A stretch of 64,000 nucleotides of DNA from Desulfobacula toluolica Tol2 (lineage in GTDB: Bacteria > Desulfobacterota > Desulfobacteria > Desulfobacterales > Desulfobacteraceae). A program made the translations under genes and the position numbers. The notes under the pieces were generated by a model. It was not told where the DNA came from. It saw only the letters and a list, made by a program, of their open reading frames with translations, and made no database searches. Shown piece by piece: positions 35,576 to 44,378 of this stretch (positions are counted from its first letter, which is position 1; each line of letters opens with the position of its first letter). The stretch covers positions 4,598,001 through 4,662,000 of the forward strand of contig NC_018645.1 of NCBI RefSeq assembly GCF_000307105.1, given 5' to 3'.

Positions 35576-37381
35576 ATGAAAAAGTATCTGTTTCTAATGC
35601 TGCTGGGTTTATTGTTTTCCAGCCCAGCCTCCTGCTTTGCAGGTGATGCTACCTCCCTTTTTTCAGATGGGTTCAAAAGAATCCCCAAACAAAGCACTTC
35701 CAAATTACTTTTTATACAACTATGTATGATTATTATATGTGTTTTTTTTGCTGTACCTCTGCGGGCAGAACAGAGGATCGAAAAAGATCTGGATGAAGAC
35801 GGAATAGTGGATCAGGTGCTTATCTATAATGATAAGGGTACCATTATAAAGGTAGAGACAGATCAGGATCAGGATGGTTTTGCCGAACGACTTCTAATTT
35901 ATACCGACGGCAACTTGGCCCGCATTGAACGGGATACGGACAAGAATCAAAAAATGGACAGCCTGGATTATATTGAAAATAACCGGCGACTGCGGCAAGA
36001 AAGGTTCGATCCTGAAGGCCGTTTGTTTCAAGTAGTCATATTTGACGAGGATGAACGTATTTTAAAAATGAAAAAAGACACCACCGGAAACCAGCAGTTT
36101 GATACACACTATCAGTTTTCAAACGGCAATCTGGTATCATCCACCAGAGATACGGACAACAATAAACAGATCAATGTCTGGACAAACTATAAGAATCAGC
36201 TGCCTGTTCAGCAACAAGAAGATAAAAATGAAGACGGGATTATGGACCGGATATTGACCTTTGATGACCAGGGTCAGATACAAAAGATGCTAAAAGATCC
36301 CTTTGCAAAAGGTCAGTTCCGGACCATTGATTTTTTTGAAAATGGTCGGATCAAGACCCGGCATAAGGATAAGAACCAAGACTTAAAGATTGATGAGATT
36401 ACCCTATTTGACAACGACAACCCCATTGAACAGCAAAAAGACAGAAATTTTGACGGCACCTGGGATTATTTTGCTGATTTTGATGCAAAAGGGGAACTGC
36501 TTAAAACCAGAGAAGACACCTCTGGCAATGGAAAAGTAGACCGGATACGATTTTTCAGGGCATCAGAGCCCTATAAGGTACAGACAGATACAAATGGGGA
36601 TGGTTTTTTTGAAACCGTATCATTGTTGAAAAATCAAAAAATTGTAAAAAATATGATTGATAAAAATCAGGATGGGAAGACCGATGTAACAGTCTTTTTC
36701 AATAAAGATGAGGAAAAAGAAAAACTGATCAGTGATACAAATCTGGATGGTAAAAAAGATTTATGGCAGTTTTATGCCAATAATAATTTAAGCCGCCTTC
36801 TAAAAGATGAGAATCATGATGACCGGGTAGACCTGAAAGTAACCTATAAAAATGGAATCAAAGCCATATTGGAAAAGGATTCGGACTACGACAGTGTTTT
36901 TGAAATAACACAAGTTTACACAGATCCTGCCTGGACACTTATCGTTTCACACGATTTCAATGCAGATGGGAAAATGGATATTCAATCCTTTTATACTGGC
37001 AAGGTCTTGCGAAAAAAGCAAATGGATGAAGACCTGGACGGCCTTTTCGATATTGTGGAATATTATTCACAACAGGCCGCCCTTGAAAAAATAGAAGAAA
37101 AAAAAGAAGGCAAACCATGGATGATCTGGTTTTATGGTGCAAATGAAGAGTTGATTCGCGGTGAAGAAGATAAAAACCAGGATGGCAAAAGTGATGTCTG
37201 GTATCTGTATGACAAGGGGGCACTTGTTGAGGTGCAAGAAGATACCAACCATGATAGTAAGGCCGATTTGTGGGAATACTATGATGAAACACAGACTGTG
37301 GTCAAACGCCGGAAGGATCTGGATTTTGACGGCATGTCTGATTTTACGGATCAAATAAATCACGCTGAAACAGACAGCTGA
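35576..37381 (+). CDS. Exported DxDxDG-repeat protein with tandem signal peptides
   Basis: 601 residues. Two secretion signals occur in series: MKKYLFLMLLGLLFSSPASCFAGD (1-24) and, after a 20-residue basic spacer, LLFIQLCMIIICVFFAVPLRAEQ (about 44-66). The rest is about twenty degenerate repeats of 28-30 residues, each with a calcium-loop-like DxDxDGxxD (DLDEDGIVD, DQDQDGFAE, DKNEDGIMD, DTNGDGFFE, DKNQDGKTD, DTNLDGKKD, DEDLDGLFD, DTNHDSKAD) followed by two short strands. Likely a calcium-binding, elongated periplasmic or outer-membrane protein. ATG at 35576 has AGGGGAT; an internal ATG before the second signal has no ribosome site. Located between binding protein and exbB, 11 bases after the former, so probably part of the uptake system; role unknown. 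Confidence 0.75.
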   Translation: MKKYLFLMLLGLLFSSPASCFAGDATSLFSDGFKRIPKQSTSKLLFIQLCMIIICVFFAVPLRAEQRIEKDLDEDGIVDQVLIYNDKGTIIKVETDQDQDGFAERLLIYTDGNLARIERDTDKNQKMDSLDYIENNRRLRQERFDPEGRLFQVVIFDEDERILKMKKDTTGNQQFDTHYQFSNGNLVSSTRDTDNNKQINVWTNYKNQLPVQQQEDKNEDGIMDRILTFDDQGQIQKMLKDPFAKGQFRTIDFFENGRIKTRHKDKNQDLKIDEITLFDNDNPIEQQKDRNFDGTWDYFADFDAKGELLKTREDTSGNGKVDRIRFFRASEPYKVQTDTNGDGFFETVSLLKNQKIVKNMIDKNQDGKTDVTVFFNKDEEKEKLISDTNLDGKKDLWQFYANNNLSRLLKDENHDDRVDLKVTYKNGIKAILEKDSDYDSVFEITQVYTDPAWTLIVSHDFNADGKMDIQSFYTGKVLRKKQMDEDLDGLFDIVEYYSQQAALEKIEEKKEGKPWMIWFYGANEELIRGEEDKNQDGKSDVWYLYDKGALVEVQEDTNHDSKADLWEYYDETQTVVKRRKDLDFDGMSDFTDQINHAETDS

Positions 37382-37397
37382 AGAACTGGAGGAAGAG

Positions 37398-38009
37398 ATG
37401 CTCGATTTTTTATCAAAAGGTGGAATGCTGGTTATACCAATCATATTTTGTTCTGTCATTGTCCTGGCAATTTTTTTTGAACGGATCATTCGATATGCAG
37501 TCAATCGCAATCGGGGGAAAAACATTGAACATCAGGTGACTCAATTGATGAAACTGGGAGATACAGACCAAGCGCTGGCCGTCTCAAAAAAAAGCCGGTC
37601 GCCCATGGGCCGGGTGTTGGAAAAAGCCATTGATGCAAGAGATATGGAAAGCGACGTACTGGAATCGGTTATTGCAAATGCCACAGAAAATGAGGTCAGG
37701 GGACTGTCTTCATATCTTCAAGCCCTGGCAACCATTGGTAATATAGCACCGCTGCTCGGGCTTTTGGGTACGATTATCGGCATGATAAAGGCTTTTATGG
37801 TCATCCAGCAGATGGGGGGCAAGGTCAATGCCGCCGTGCTGGCCGGAGGGATATGGGAAGCCATGCTTACCACTGCGTTAGGATTAGCCGTGGCACTGCC
37901 CACCATGGTGGCGCATTCATATTTAATTGCCAAGGTGGACATGTATGAAGCACGGCTTCAAAACGGTTCCATCCTTTTTTTAAAAGCAATTTCAAAAAAG
38001 GTGGCGTAA
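37398..38009 (+). CDS. exbB: ExbB-type proton channel subunit
   Basis: 203 residues, MotA/TolQ/ExbB family: N-terminal membrane helix (GGMLVIPIIFCSVIVLAIFFERI), cytoplasmic loop, and two further helices in SSYLQALATIGNIAPLLGLLGTIIGMIKAF and AGGIWEAMLTTALGLAVALPTM. With ExbD it harvests the proton motive force to energise TonB. ATG at 37398 after GGAGGAAGAG. It is dedicated by position to the receptor two genes upstream. Confidence 0.93.
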   Translation: MLDFLSKGGMLVIPIIFCSVIVLAIFFERIIRYAVNRNRGKNIEHQVTQLMKLGDTDQALAVSKKSRSPMGRVLEKAIDARDMESDVLESVIANATENEVRGLSSYLQALATIGNIAPLLGLLGTIIGMIKAFMVIQQMGGKVNAAVLAGGIWEAMLTTALGLAVALPTMVAHSYLIAKVDMYEARLQNGSILFLKAISKKVA

Positions 38010-38010
38010 G

Positions 38011-38418
38011 ATGCCGGTGTTTAAAAAAAAAAGAGACCGATACCAGATTCAGCCGCCCATGACCTCATTGATTGATATCGTGTTTTTATTGCTCATCTAT
38101 TTTATGTTGACCACCAATTTTATTGTGGAAGAGGGTATTAATATCAAACTTCCCAATGCCAAAGCCTCTGCCCCCCAAGTAAAACAGGAAATCACCATTT
38201 ATATAGATAAAAGAGGAACCATCTACATGATGGAAAAAGAAATTCCTTTAGATATGCTCTATGCACAGATCAAAGAGATGATTGGCGGGGCGACAGATCG
38301 CCTGGTTGTGGTAAAAGCTGACAAGACAATTGTCTTAAATAAAGCGGTCCGGGTAATGGATATCGCAAAAGCGGCCGGTGCATCCCGGCTGTGCCTGGCT
38401 ACTGAAAAAGGATTATAA
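38011..38418 (+). CDS. exbD: ExbD-type proton channel subunit
   Basis: 135 residues: basic N-terminus, one transmembrane helix with the essential aspartate in PPMTSLIDIVFLLLIYFMLTTNFIVEEG, then a periplasmic domain (ITIYIDKRGTIYMMEKEIPLDML, VVVKADKTIVLNKAVRVMDIAKAAG). ATG one base after the exbB stop. Confidence 0.93.
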   Translation: MPVFKKKRDRYQIQPPMTSLIDIVFLLLIYFMLTTNFIVEEGINIKLPNAKASAPQVKQEITIYIDKRGTIYMMEKEIPLDMLYAQIKEMIGGATDRLVVVKADKTIVLNKAVRVMDIAKAAGASRLCLATEKGL

Positions 38419-38421
38419 ATC

Positions 38422-39114
38422 GTGACAGCACAAGAACAAAATACATCCAATTGGCTGCTGCGCGGATTTATATGTTTGTCAATGGTGATCCATTTTTTTA
38501 TTTTTCTCCACATGGCAGGTATTTATAAAAACAATGCCATGTCATATATTGAATTCACCATGCACGAGTTTTCCAAACCCAATATTCGACATATTCCAAC
38601 CCCGCGGATGCGACAGAAAAATCCGGATATTTCCAAAGTTCAACAAATTAAAACCAGAAAATTGATCATCCCCCAATTTAAAATGGAAAAGGTCCAAACT
38701 CACCAGATGGACAATAGTTATGAAAAAATAAGCATGCCGGGCTTTACAGACACGATAAAAATCAGTGATATGACTATTAACAGCATTGCAGATATCAATG
38801 CCTTTCACGAACCGGTTAAATTCACCACTGCAAAAGAATATTTTGAGATGCTGAACCTGCGTATAAACAGTGCAAAAGAATATCCGGAATATGCGAAATC
38901 CCGCCATTTAGAAGGCCGTGTTACAGTGGAATTTGTGTTGCAAAAGGACGGGGTACTGAACAATATTAAAGTTGCAAAAAGTTCCCGCCACGAGCGCCTG
39001 GATAATGCCGCCATTGAGGCTGTAAAGCGTGCATCACCCTTTCCCAGACCCCCTTCATTTTTATTCAAGACACCAATAACTCTTCAGGTTAATATTATGT
39101 TTGAAATGGCATAA
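38422..39114 (+). CDS. tonB: TonB energy transducer
   Basis: 230 residues from GTG 38422. N-terminal signal anchor (RGFICLSMVIHFFIFLHMAGIY with the His in the helix typical of TonB), a linker with little proline compared with E. coli TonB, and the C-terminal TonB fold: YPEYAKSRHLEGRVTVEFVLQKDGVLNNIKVAKSS and LDNAAIEAVKRASPFPRPP. It spans the periplasm and pulls on the receptor plug. Last gene of the cluster; starts 3 bases after exbD. Confidence 0.92.
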   Translation: MTAQEQNTSNWLLRGFICLSMVIHFFIFLHMAGIYKNNAMSYIEFTMHEFSKPNIRHIPTPRMRQKNPDISKVQQIKTRKLIIPQFKMEKVQTHQMDNSYEKISMPGFTDTIKISDMTINSIADINAFHEPVKFTTAKEYFEMLNLRINSAKEYPEYAKSRHLEGRVTVEFVLQKDGVLNNIKVAKSSRHERLDNAAIEAVKRASPFPRPPSFLFKTPITLQVNIMFEMA

Positions 39115-39215
39115 AACTAAGATGCATTGATAATTATTGAAAAATAAAACAGAGTAAAAATGAACTATTGTTTCAGATTGAGCTTTGAAGCAATCATTTG
39201 AACAGGTCCGGCTTC

Positions 39216-39237
39216 TTGCCCCGGAAATCCGGGACAA
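39216..39237. terminator. Short hairpin between convergent genes
   Basis: TTG-c-CCCGG, loop AAAT, CCGGG-a-CAA between the tonB stop and the DUF1846 stop. No long T-run; probable weak bidirectional terminator. Confidence 0.4.
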
Positions 39238-39250
39238 GTGTATCGACAGC

Positions 39251-40771
39251 CTATAGGGTATAAAGGTTTTTTGATGCAAAGACCGGGTCTGTTGTAAGAT
39301 TCACCCCAAGGCGTCTGAGTCCCTCTTCATCGCCCCTGGAGGGCATATGGGTCATATGCATTTCACAGCCCCGGAACGATTTGAGCCCTTCCATGGCCAG
39401 TTGGACGGCATGGTTGCCGGTGGCGCTGATGGCAAGGGCAATCAGGGTTTCCTGGAGATCCAGGCTAAGGCTTTTTTCGCCCAGAACCTCGGTTTTCATC
39501 CGGGTCACGGAATCACAGATATTTGCCGGCATAATATTGATCTTGTTGGGAATACCGGCCAGATGCTTGATGGCCCGGACAATGGCGCTGGATGCGGCAT
39601 GCATGCGGGGAGAGTTGCTGCCCGTGATAATTGTTTTATCTTTGAGTTCAATTGCAGCACCAAAGAAAACCCCGTTTATTCCCAGGCGGGGATCATTTTG
39701 GGCTTCTTGTGCTGCCTGACGGGCAGGAAGAACTACAGCCCGGTCTTCTTGTGTCAGATCAAACTCCTTCATCAGCAGTTCCGAGCGCTGGACAGTCTCC
39801 TTGTCCGTAAGGCCCAGGATGTATTCGCAACGATATCTCAAGTATCGTCTTATCAGCTCCTGTTTGGCTGCCATCCTTGCCCCTTTGTCATCGGTAATGG
39901 CAAATCCCACCCGGTTGACCCCCATGTCCGTGGGTGAGAGGTAACACGATTCATTTCCGGTGATTTTTTCAAGAATCCGCTTTAAAACAGGAAAAATATC
40001 CACATCCCGGTTGTAGTTCACTGATTTGGTGTTATAGGCTTCCAGGTGAAACGGGTCGATCATGTTGATATCCCCCAGATCTGCAGTGGCTGCTTCATAA
40101 GCCGCGTTCACCGGATGCTTTAAGGGAATGTTCCATACGGGGAAGGTTTCAAACTTGGCATAACCCGACTGGATACCGTGGCGGTGGTCATGGTAGAGCT
40201 GGGAAAGGCAGGTTGCCATCTTGCCGCTTCCCGGTCCGGGTCCGGTAACGACCACCAATGGCTTTTCAGTCTTGATGTAATCGTTTGCCCCGTATCCCTC
40301 TTTGCTGACAATTAGTCCCACATCAGTGGGATACCCTTTGGTGTAGTAATGGGTGTAAACATTGATGTTGCGCCGTTCCAGTTTGTTTTTAAAAATTATT
40401 GCCGCAGGCTGGTTTTCAAAACGGGTTATGATGACCCCCCTGACACTGATTTCCCAGCTTTTCAGGTCATCAATGATTTTCAAAATATCTGTCTCGTATG
40501 TGATACCAAAGTCTGCCCGGATTTTCTTGCGCTCAATGTCACCGGCATATATGCAGATGAGTACCTCTGCCTGATCCCTGAGTTCATGGAGAAGACGAAT
40601 TTTTATATTGGGGTCATACCCCGGCAGAACCCGTTCCGCATGATAGTCAAAGAGAAGTTTTCCCCCGAATTCAAGATAGAGTTTATTGTTAAAGCGATTA
40701 ATGCGTTTCGTGATTTCAGCAGCCTGTTCCTTTAGGTAGCGTTCATTGTCAAAAATTTTCTTTTCCTGCAT
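39251..40771 (-). CDS. DUF1846 / UPF0371 family protein
   Basis: About 506 residues of the DUF1846 family, a conserved cytosolic protein of unknown function with a nucleotide-kinase-like N-terminal domain (VVVTGPGPGSGKMATCLSQLY resembles a Walker A) and a C-terminal aldolase-class-like region. Other conserved-looking stretches: LYLEFGGKLLFDYHAERVLPG, NESCYLSPTDMGVNRVGF, TGSNSPRMHAASSAI. The start ATG at 40771 (MQEKKIFDNERYL) has AGGGGAA upstream; the ATG at 40801 is less likely. Convergent with tonB and not obviously linked to its neighbours. Confidence 0.85.
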   Translation of the reverse strand: MQEKKIFDNERYLKEQAAEITKRINRFNNKLYLEFGGKLLFDYHAERVLPGYDPNIKIRLLHELRDQAEVLICIYAGDIERKKIRADFGITYETDILKIIDDLKSWEISVRGVIITRFENQPAAIIFKNKLERRNINVYTHYYTKGYPTDVGLIVSKEGYGANDYIKTEKPLVVVTGPGPGSGKMATCLSQLYHDHRHGIQSGYAKFETFPVWNIPLKHPVNAAYEAATADLGDINMIDPFHLEAYNTKSVNYNRDVDIFPVLKRILEKITGNESCYLSPTDMGVNRVGFAITDDKGARMAAKQELIRRYLRYRCEYILGLTDKETVQRSELLMKEFDLTQEDRAVVLPARQAAQEAQNDPRLGINGVFFGAAIELKDKTIITGSNSPRMHAASSAIVRAIKHLAGIPNKINIMPANICDSVTRMKTEVLGEKSLSLDLQETLIALAISATGNHAVQLAMEGLKSFRGCEMHMTHMPSRGDEEGLRRLGVNLTTDPVFASKNLYTL

Positions 40772-41057
40772 ATTCTTCCCCTGATCAAAAAAAATCAGCA
40801 TCCTTTTAAATTTTTAAGCGATTATTCCAGGTTGCTGTGTCATAATAGATGCAAAAAACTTCACACATACGCCATTTACCACAACTTGCTCTCTGTGACA
40901 AATACTGCTTTATATGCGGACTGTAAAAAAATATGAGTTTGCTCTTGTAAATTCCATTGTTTCTTACGATACTTCCAGGCATGAAAAACAACATATATAA
41001 TATTGACCATGCTTTGAAATTTAACGGTTTGACTGTTTTGAGTTGCCTGTATTTGCC

Positions 41058-42182
41058 ATGAAACCCAATGTGAAAATTATTTTATTTTTTCTGCTGACGG
41101 CTTTTGTTGCAGTGCTTGGAATTCTTCACACCCTTACACCGGGGCACATGATTTTTTTTCATGATACCTACCGGCGGCTGAGCTATTTTCCCATTACCAT
41201 TGGTGCTATACTTTTTGGAATCCGGGGAGGTATTGTTCTGGCTGTCCTGTCCTGCATGGCATTTGTCCCTCATCTTTACATGTTCTGGGCAAGGGGACCG
41301 CAAGCTTATTACAGCGAATTATCGGAAATTGTCTTTTACCTTGCTGCCGGGGGGGTGGTCGGGCTTATTTCAAGCCGGGAAAACAAATTAAGAGAAAAAT
41401 ATAAAACGCTTTCGGAAAAACTGGCTGGATCATATAAACGCCTTCATGAACAGGCATTCCAGCTTGTGAAAGCCGAACAGCAATTGGGTCAAAGCCAAAA
41501 ACTTTCCATGCTTGGGCATGTATCGGCATCCCTTGCCCATGAAATCAAAAATCCCCTGGCATCCATCAAAGGGGCAGCTGAAATCCTGGCAGATGAAGTC
41601 CCCCAAGGCCATCCCAAACATGAATTTATCGAAATCATGCGCCTGGAAATTGCAAGGCTTAATAATTCAGTGGAAGATGTCCTGACATATTGCCGGGGCA
41701 GTCAACATCAAGACAGAGGCAAAAAACAAACCGTTGAAAAGATTGTCAACCGTGTGGTTGCGTTGCTTGAAGCAAAAATCAAGGAAAAATTCATAGGCGT
41801 TGATATCCGTCCGAAACCCAGCATTCGTCCATTTTTGACAAACGAAGCTGCCATGATTCAAGTGTTGATGAACATTATTATTAATGCAATTGATGCTGTT
41901 GAAAAAAACGGCAGAATCCTCGTTGACATTGGCGACTATGAACAAGGTTGCCTCATAAAAATTTGCGACGACGGCCCAGGCATAGATGAAGCCATGGTTA
42001 CCAAAGTGTTTGAGTCCTTTGTCTCCTTCAAGGAAGGCGGGACAGGCCTTGGACTTTCCATTTCAAAACGGATAGTTGAAAGCCTGGGTGGAAAAATCAG
42101 TGTTGAAAAATCAGAACTTGGCGGTGCAGGGTTTTTAATATTTTTACCTGAAAAAACATTTTTAAATAACGGCCATGGCTGA
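41058..42182 (+). CDS. Membrane sensor histidine kinase (ZraS/AtoS-like)
   Basis: About 374 residues: four to five transmembrane helices in the first 110 residues (ILFFLLTAFVAVLGILHTL, FPITIGAILFGIRGGIVLAVLSCMAFV, IVFYLAAGGVVGLISS) with no large periplasmic domain, a coiled coil, then HisKA with VSASLAHEIKNPLASIKGAAE and HATPase_c (NIIINAIDAVE, DDGPGI, GGTGLGLSISKRI). Its small extracytoplasmic surface suggests sensing within or near the membrane. ATG at 41058; a TTG at 41043 is possible; neither has a good ribosome site. Paired with the sigma-54 activator 81 bases downstream. Confidence 0.88.
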   Translation: MKPNVKIILFFLLTAFVAVLGILHTLTPGHMIFFHDTYRRLSYFPITIGAILFGIRGGIVLAVLSCMAFVPHLYMFWARGPQAYYSELSEIVFYLAAGGVVGLISSRENKLREKYKTLSEKLAGSYKRLHEQAFQLVKAEQQLGQSQKLSMLGHVSASLAHEIKNPLASIKGAAEILADEVPQGHPKHEFIEIMRLEIARLNNSVEDVLTYCRGSQHQDRGKKQTVEKIVNRVVALLEAKIKEKFIGVDIRPKPSIRPFLTNEAAMIQVLMNIIINAIDAVEKNGRILVDIGDYEQGCLIKICDDGPGIDEAMVTKVFESFVSFKEGGTGLGLSISKRIVESLGGKISVEKSELGGAGFLIFLPEKTFLNNGHG

Positions 42183-42250
42183 TTGACCTGCCACAACAAA
42201 AAAATGAAAGATATCTGATTCCAAGAGGTTAGAAATTCTTTCACATAAAT
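42165..42250 (+). repeat. Double-hairpin intergenic element (copy C)
   Basis: Close to copy B: AATAACGGCCATGGC start, CTGCCACAACAAA linker, TGAAAGA / TCTTTCA second stem, ATAAAT end. It begins within the last codons of the kinase and ends 13 bases before the regulator gene. Confidence 0.7.
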
Positions 42251-42263
42251 GAAAGTATAAAAC

Positions 42264-43604
42264 ATGTCTGATCTAATATTATTGATTGATGATGATCAAA
42301 GCTTGAGAAGGGTTACCGAATACAATCTGGGCGCAAAAGGGTTTATAGTCGTGACTGCTGCATCAGGCAAAGAGGGACTTGAATCATTTGAGACAAACAC
42401 ACCTGATCTTGTGGTGACAGATGTTAAATTAGGGGACATGAGCGGGCTTGATATTCTTGCAACCATAAAAGAAAAAGCCCCTGATATACCCGTGATTATC
42501 ATGACGGCATTCGGGTCCATTGAGATGGCTGTCCAGGCAATGCACAAAGGCGCGTTTAATTTTATCACCAAACCCTTTGAGCGGGAAACCCTGATTCAAT
42601 CTTGCAAAAAGGCATTAGAGCTTAGCAAATTACAGTCCCGAACAAAACTTTTGTCTAATGAAATAAACCGGCTGACCGGCACACAAGGCATTGTGTCTGC
42701 AAGTTCCGTCATGAAAGAATTGTTGGAAACCGCGTCCAGGGCTGCAAACAGTGAAGCAACAATTTTGATATCCGGAGAGTCGGGCACAGGCAAAGAGGTG
42801 CTGGCAAGGCTGATACACCAGAACAGCCCCAAAAGAAACGGTCCCATGGTTGCTGTCAATTGCGCGGCCATTCCTGCCGGACTGATAGAAAGCGAGTTGT
42901 TCGGCCATGTAAAAGGGTCTTTTACCGGAGCCATAAAAGACAGAAAAGGACATTTTCAAACAGCTGCCGGCGGAACCCTTTTTCTGGATGAAATCGGCGA
43001 ACTGACAACGGATATACAGGTCAAGCTGTTGCGGGCAATCCAGGAAAAAGAGGTGCAGGCCGTGGGATCGGAACGGGTGAAGCGTGTTGATATCAGAATT
43101 ATTGCCGCCACCAATCTTGATCTTAAACAACAAATTACCCAAGGCAAATTCAGGGAAGATTTATATTACAGGTTGAGCGTCATTCCGCTGTTTATTCCGC
43201 CATTAAGGGAGCGAACCGAAGACATTCCAGCCCTGGTAAAACATTTTTTAAAAAAATTTGATGCCCCACGGGATGTTGGGTTCTCTTCACAGGCCCTGGC
43301 AATATTAAAAACCTATCACTGGCCAGGAAACATAAGGGAAATGCAAAATATTATTGAAAGATGTATTATCTTACGCAAACAAAGCGTGATTGAGCCTGAA
43401 GACCTTCAATTGCTCGTTAACAAACCCTCATCTTCAGCACTTACACCGGTTATTCCTGATGAAGGAATTGCACTTGAGGATATTGAAAAAAGCTATATTT
43501 TAAAAGCCCTTGAAAAGGCAAACCAGAACCGTTCAAAAGCTGCCAGATTGTTAAAAATACCTCGACACGTTCTGTTATACCGGCTGGAAAAATATGGCTT
43601 GTAA
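42264..43604 (+). CDS. NtrC-type sigma-54 response regulator
   Basis: 446 residues: receiver (LILLIDDDQS, phospho-acceptor Asp53 in VVTDVKLGDMSG, MTAFG, TKPF), AAA+ domain with Walker A GESGTGKE, the sigma-54 contact loop GSFTGA (usual GAFTGA, Ala to Ser), Walker B GGTLFLDEIGEL, arginine-finger region REDLYYRLSVIPL, and a Fis-type helix-turn-helix (ALEKANQNRSKAARLLKIPRHVLLYRLEKYGL, seen as NRSKAARLLKIPRHVLLYRL). It should drive sigma-54 promoters in answer to the kinase upstream. The next operon starts with a TGGCAC-type element, the likely target. Confidence 0.92.
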   Translation: MSDLILLIDDDQSLRRVTEYNLGAKGFIVVTAASGKEGLESFETNTPDLVVTDVKLGDMSGLDILATIKEKAPDIPVIIMTAFGSIEMAVQAMHKGAFNFITKPFERETLIQSCKKALELSKLQSRTKLLSNEINRLTGTQGIVSASSVMKELLETASRAANSEATILISGESGTGKEVLARLIHQNSPKRNGPMVAVNCAAIPAGLIESELFGHVKGSFTGAIKDRKGHFQTAAGGTLFLDEIGELTTDIQVKLLRAIQEKEVQAVGSERVKRVDIRIIAATNLDLKQQITQGKFREDLYYRLSVIPLFIPPLRERTEDIPALVKHFLKKFDAPRDVGFSSQALAILKTYHWPGNIREMQNIIERCIILRKQSVIEPEDLQLLVNKPSSSALTPVIPDEGIALEDIEKSYILKALEKANQNRSKAARLLKIPRHVLLYRLEKYGL

Positions 43605-43836
43605 ACTTGTAGAGTATTCTACACCTCTTTGTTGAATACTCTTTAACTTCCTTTCTTTTTAATCAACTCTTTCTTTTTATTCAACTCTTTCTTTTTTCAC
43701 AATCAAATATTTATCTTGTATTTTAAAGCTATTAGAAGCGAATTCACTCAAACGCAACCTATTGGCACAACTTTTGAAATATCAAGTTAAAAATATCAAC
43801 GCAAGCAGTGTCAAAAAATCAAAACAGGAGAATACT
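43605..43836 (+). promoter_or_regulatory. Upstream activating region with repeats
   Basis: Between the sigma-54 activator and the HMA gene: GAGTATTC and GAATACTC form an inverted repeat (about 43610-43641), and TCAACTCTTTCTTTTT occurs twice in an 18-base register (43663-43678, 43681-43696) with a poorer third copy before it. Position 65-150 bases upstream of the sigma-54-like element suits an enhancer. Inference only. Confidence 0.4.
43762..43778 (+). promoter_or_regulatory. Sigma-54-like promoter
   Basis: TTGGCAC, five bases, TTGAA: a full -24 element and a weaker -12 (consensus TTGC). It lies about 60 bases before the GTG start of the HMA protein and next to a gene for a sigma-54 activator. 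Confidence 0.6.
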
Positions 43837-44358
43837 GTGAAAAAAACAAAGCATATCATTTTGAGTTCTATTGGACTCATAGGCTTGTTGCTGCTGATAA
43901 CGGCAGTAGCGGTTATGGCTGAAAAACCAGAAACCCGAACCCTCAGCCGGGCGGTTTTAAAAATAGACAGTTTATCCTGCGGAGGATGCTTTTCCACGAT
44001 CAGTTCAGGATTTGCACCCCTCAAAGGATATTCAGGCATGGGAACCAATTTATTCAGAAAATTGATTGCAATTGATTTTGCCGAACCATTAACAATTGAA
44101 AAAATATCCAGCAAACTTGCTCAAGTCGGATATCCTGGAAAACTCAAATATGTTGATAATATTTCACAAAAAGAATCCTTTGCATATATTGACGCAAAAA
44201 AAAACAGGGGTTCATCAAATAGTGGCAGTTGCTGCAGCAGTGGTGCAATCCCCGACAGCCGCAGCATTGACCCTGGATCATCCGGCCTGGCAGAACCAAC
44301 ATCGGGCGGGTCATGCTGCACCCTGCCGGATGTTTCTCAATCGACAAAAGCACTTTAA
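43837..44358 (+). CDS. Exported HMA-domain (MerP-like) protein
   Basis: 173 residues from GTG 43837, which has AGGAG at good spacing. An N-terminal membrane/signal segment (SSIGLIGLLLLITAVAVMA) is followed by a heavy-metal-associated domain with KIDSLSCGGCFSTIS (CxxC metal site) and a Cys-rich tail with two CC pairs (GSCCSSG and GGSCCTLPD). Probably binds and hands over a metal at the outer face of the inner membrane. First gene of the operon to 47172. An upstream TTG in frame lies inside the sigma-54-like element and is rejected as a start. Confidence 0.82.
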   Translation: MKKTKHIILSSIGLIGLLLLITAVAVMAEKPETRTLSRAVLKIDSLSCGGCFSTISSGFAPLKGYSGMGTNLFRKLIAIDFAEPLTIEKISSKLAQVGYPGKLKYVDNISQKESFAYIDAKKNRGSSNSGSCCSSGAIPDSRSIDPGSSGLAEPTSGGSCCTLPDVSQSTKAL

Positions 44359-44378
44359 TTTTTATAAGGGAAACCATA

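Noticed and set aside
43605-43700. Direct repeats near 43.66 kb as a CRISPR array
   Set aside because: Only two to three short T-rich repeats without spacers or cas genes; better explained as an enhancer or slippage repeat.
43762-43836. TTG at 43762 as start of the HMA protein
   Set aside because: The TTG is part of the sigma-54-like -24 element, has no ribosome site, and GTG 43837 has AGGAG at ideal spacing followed by a proper signal segment.
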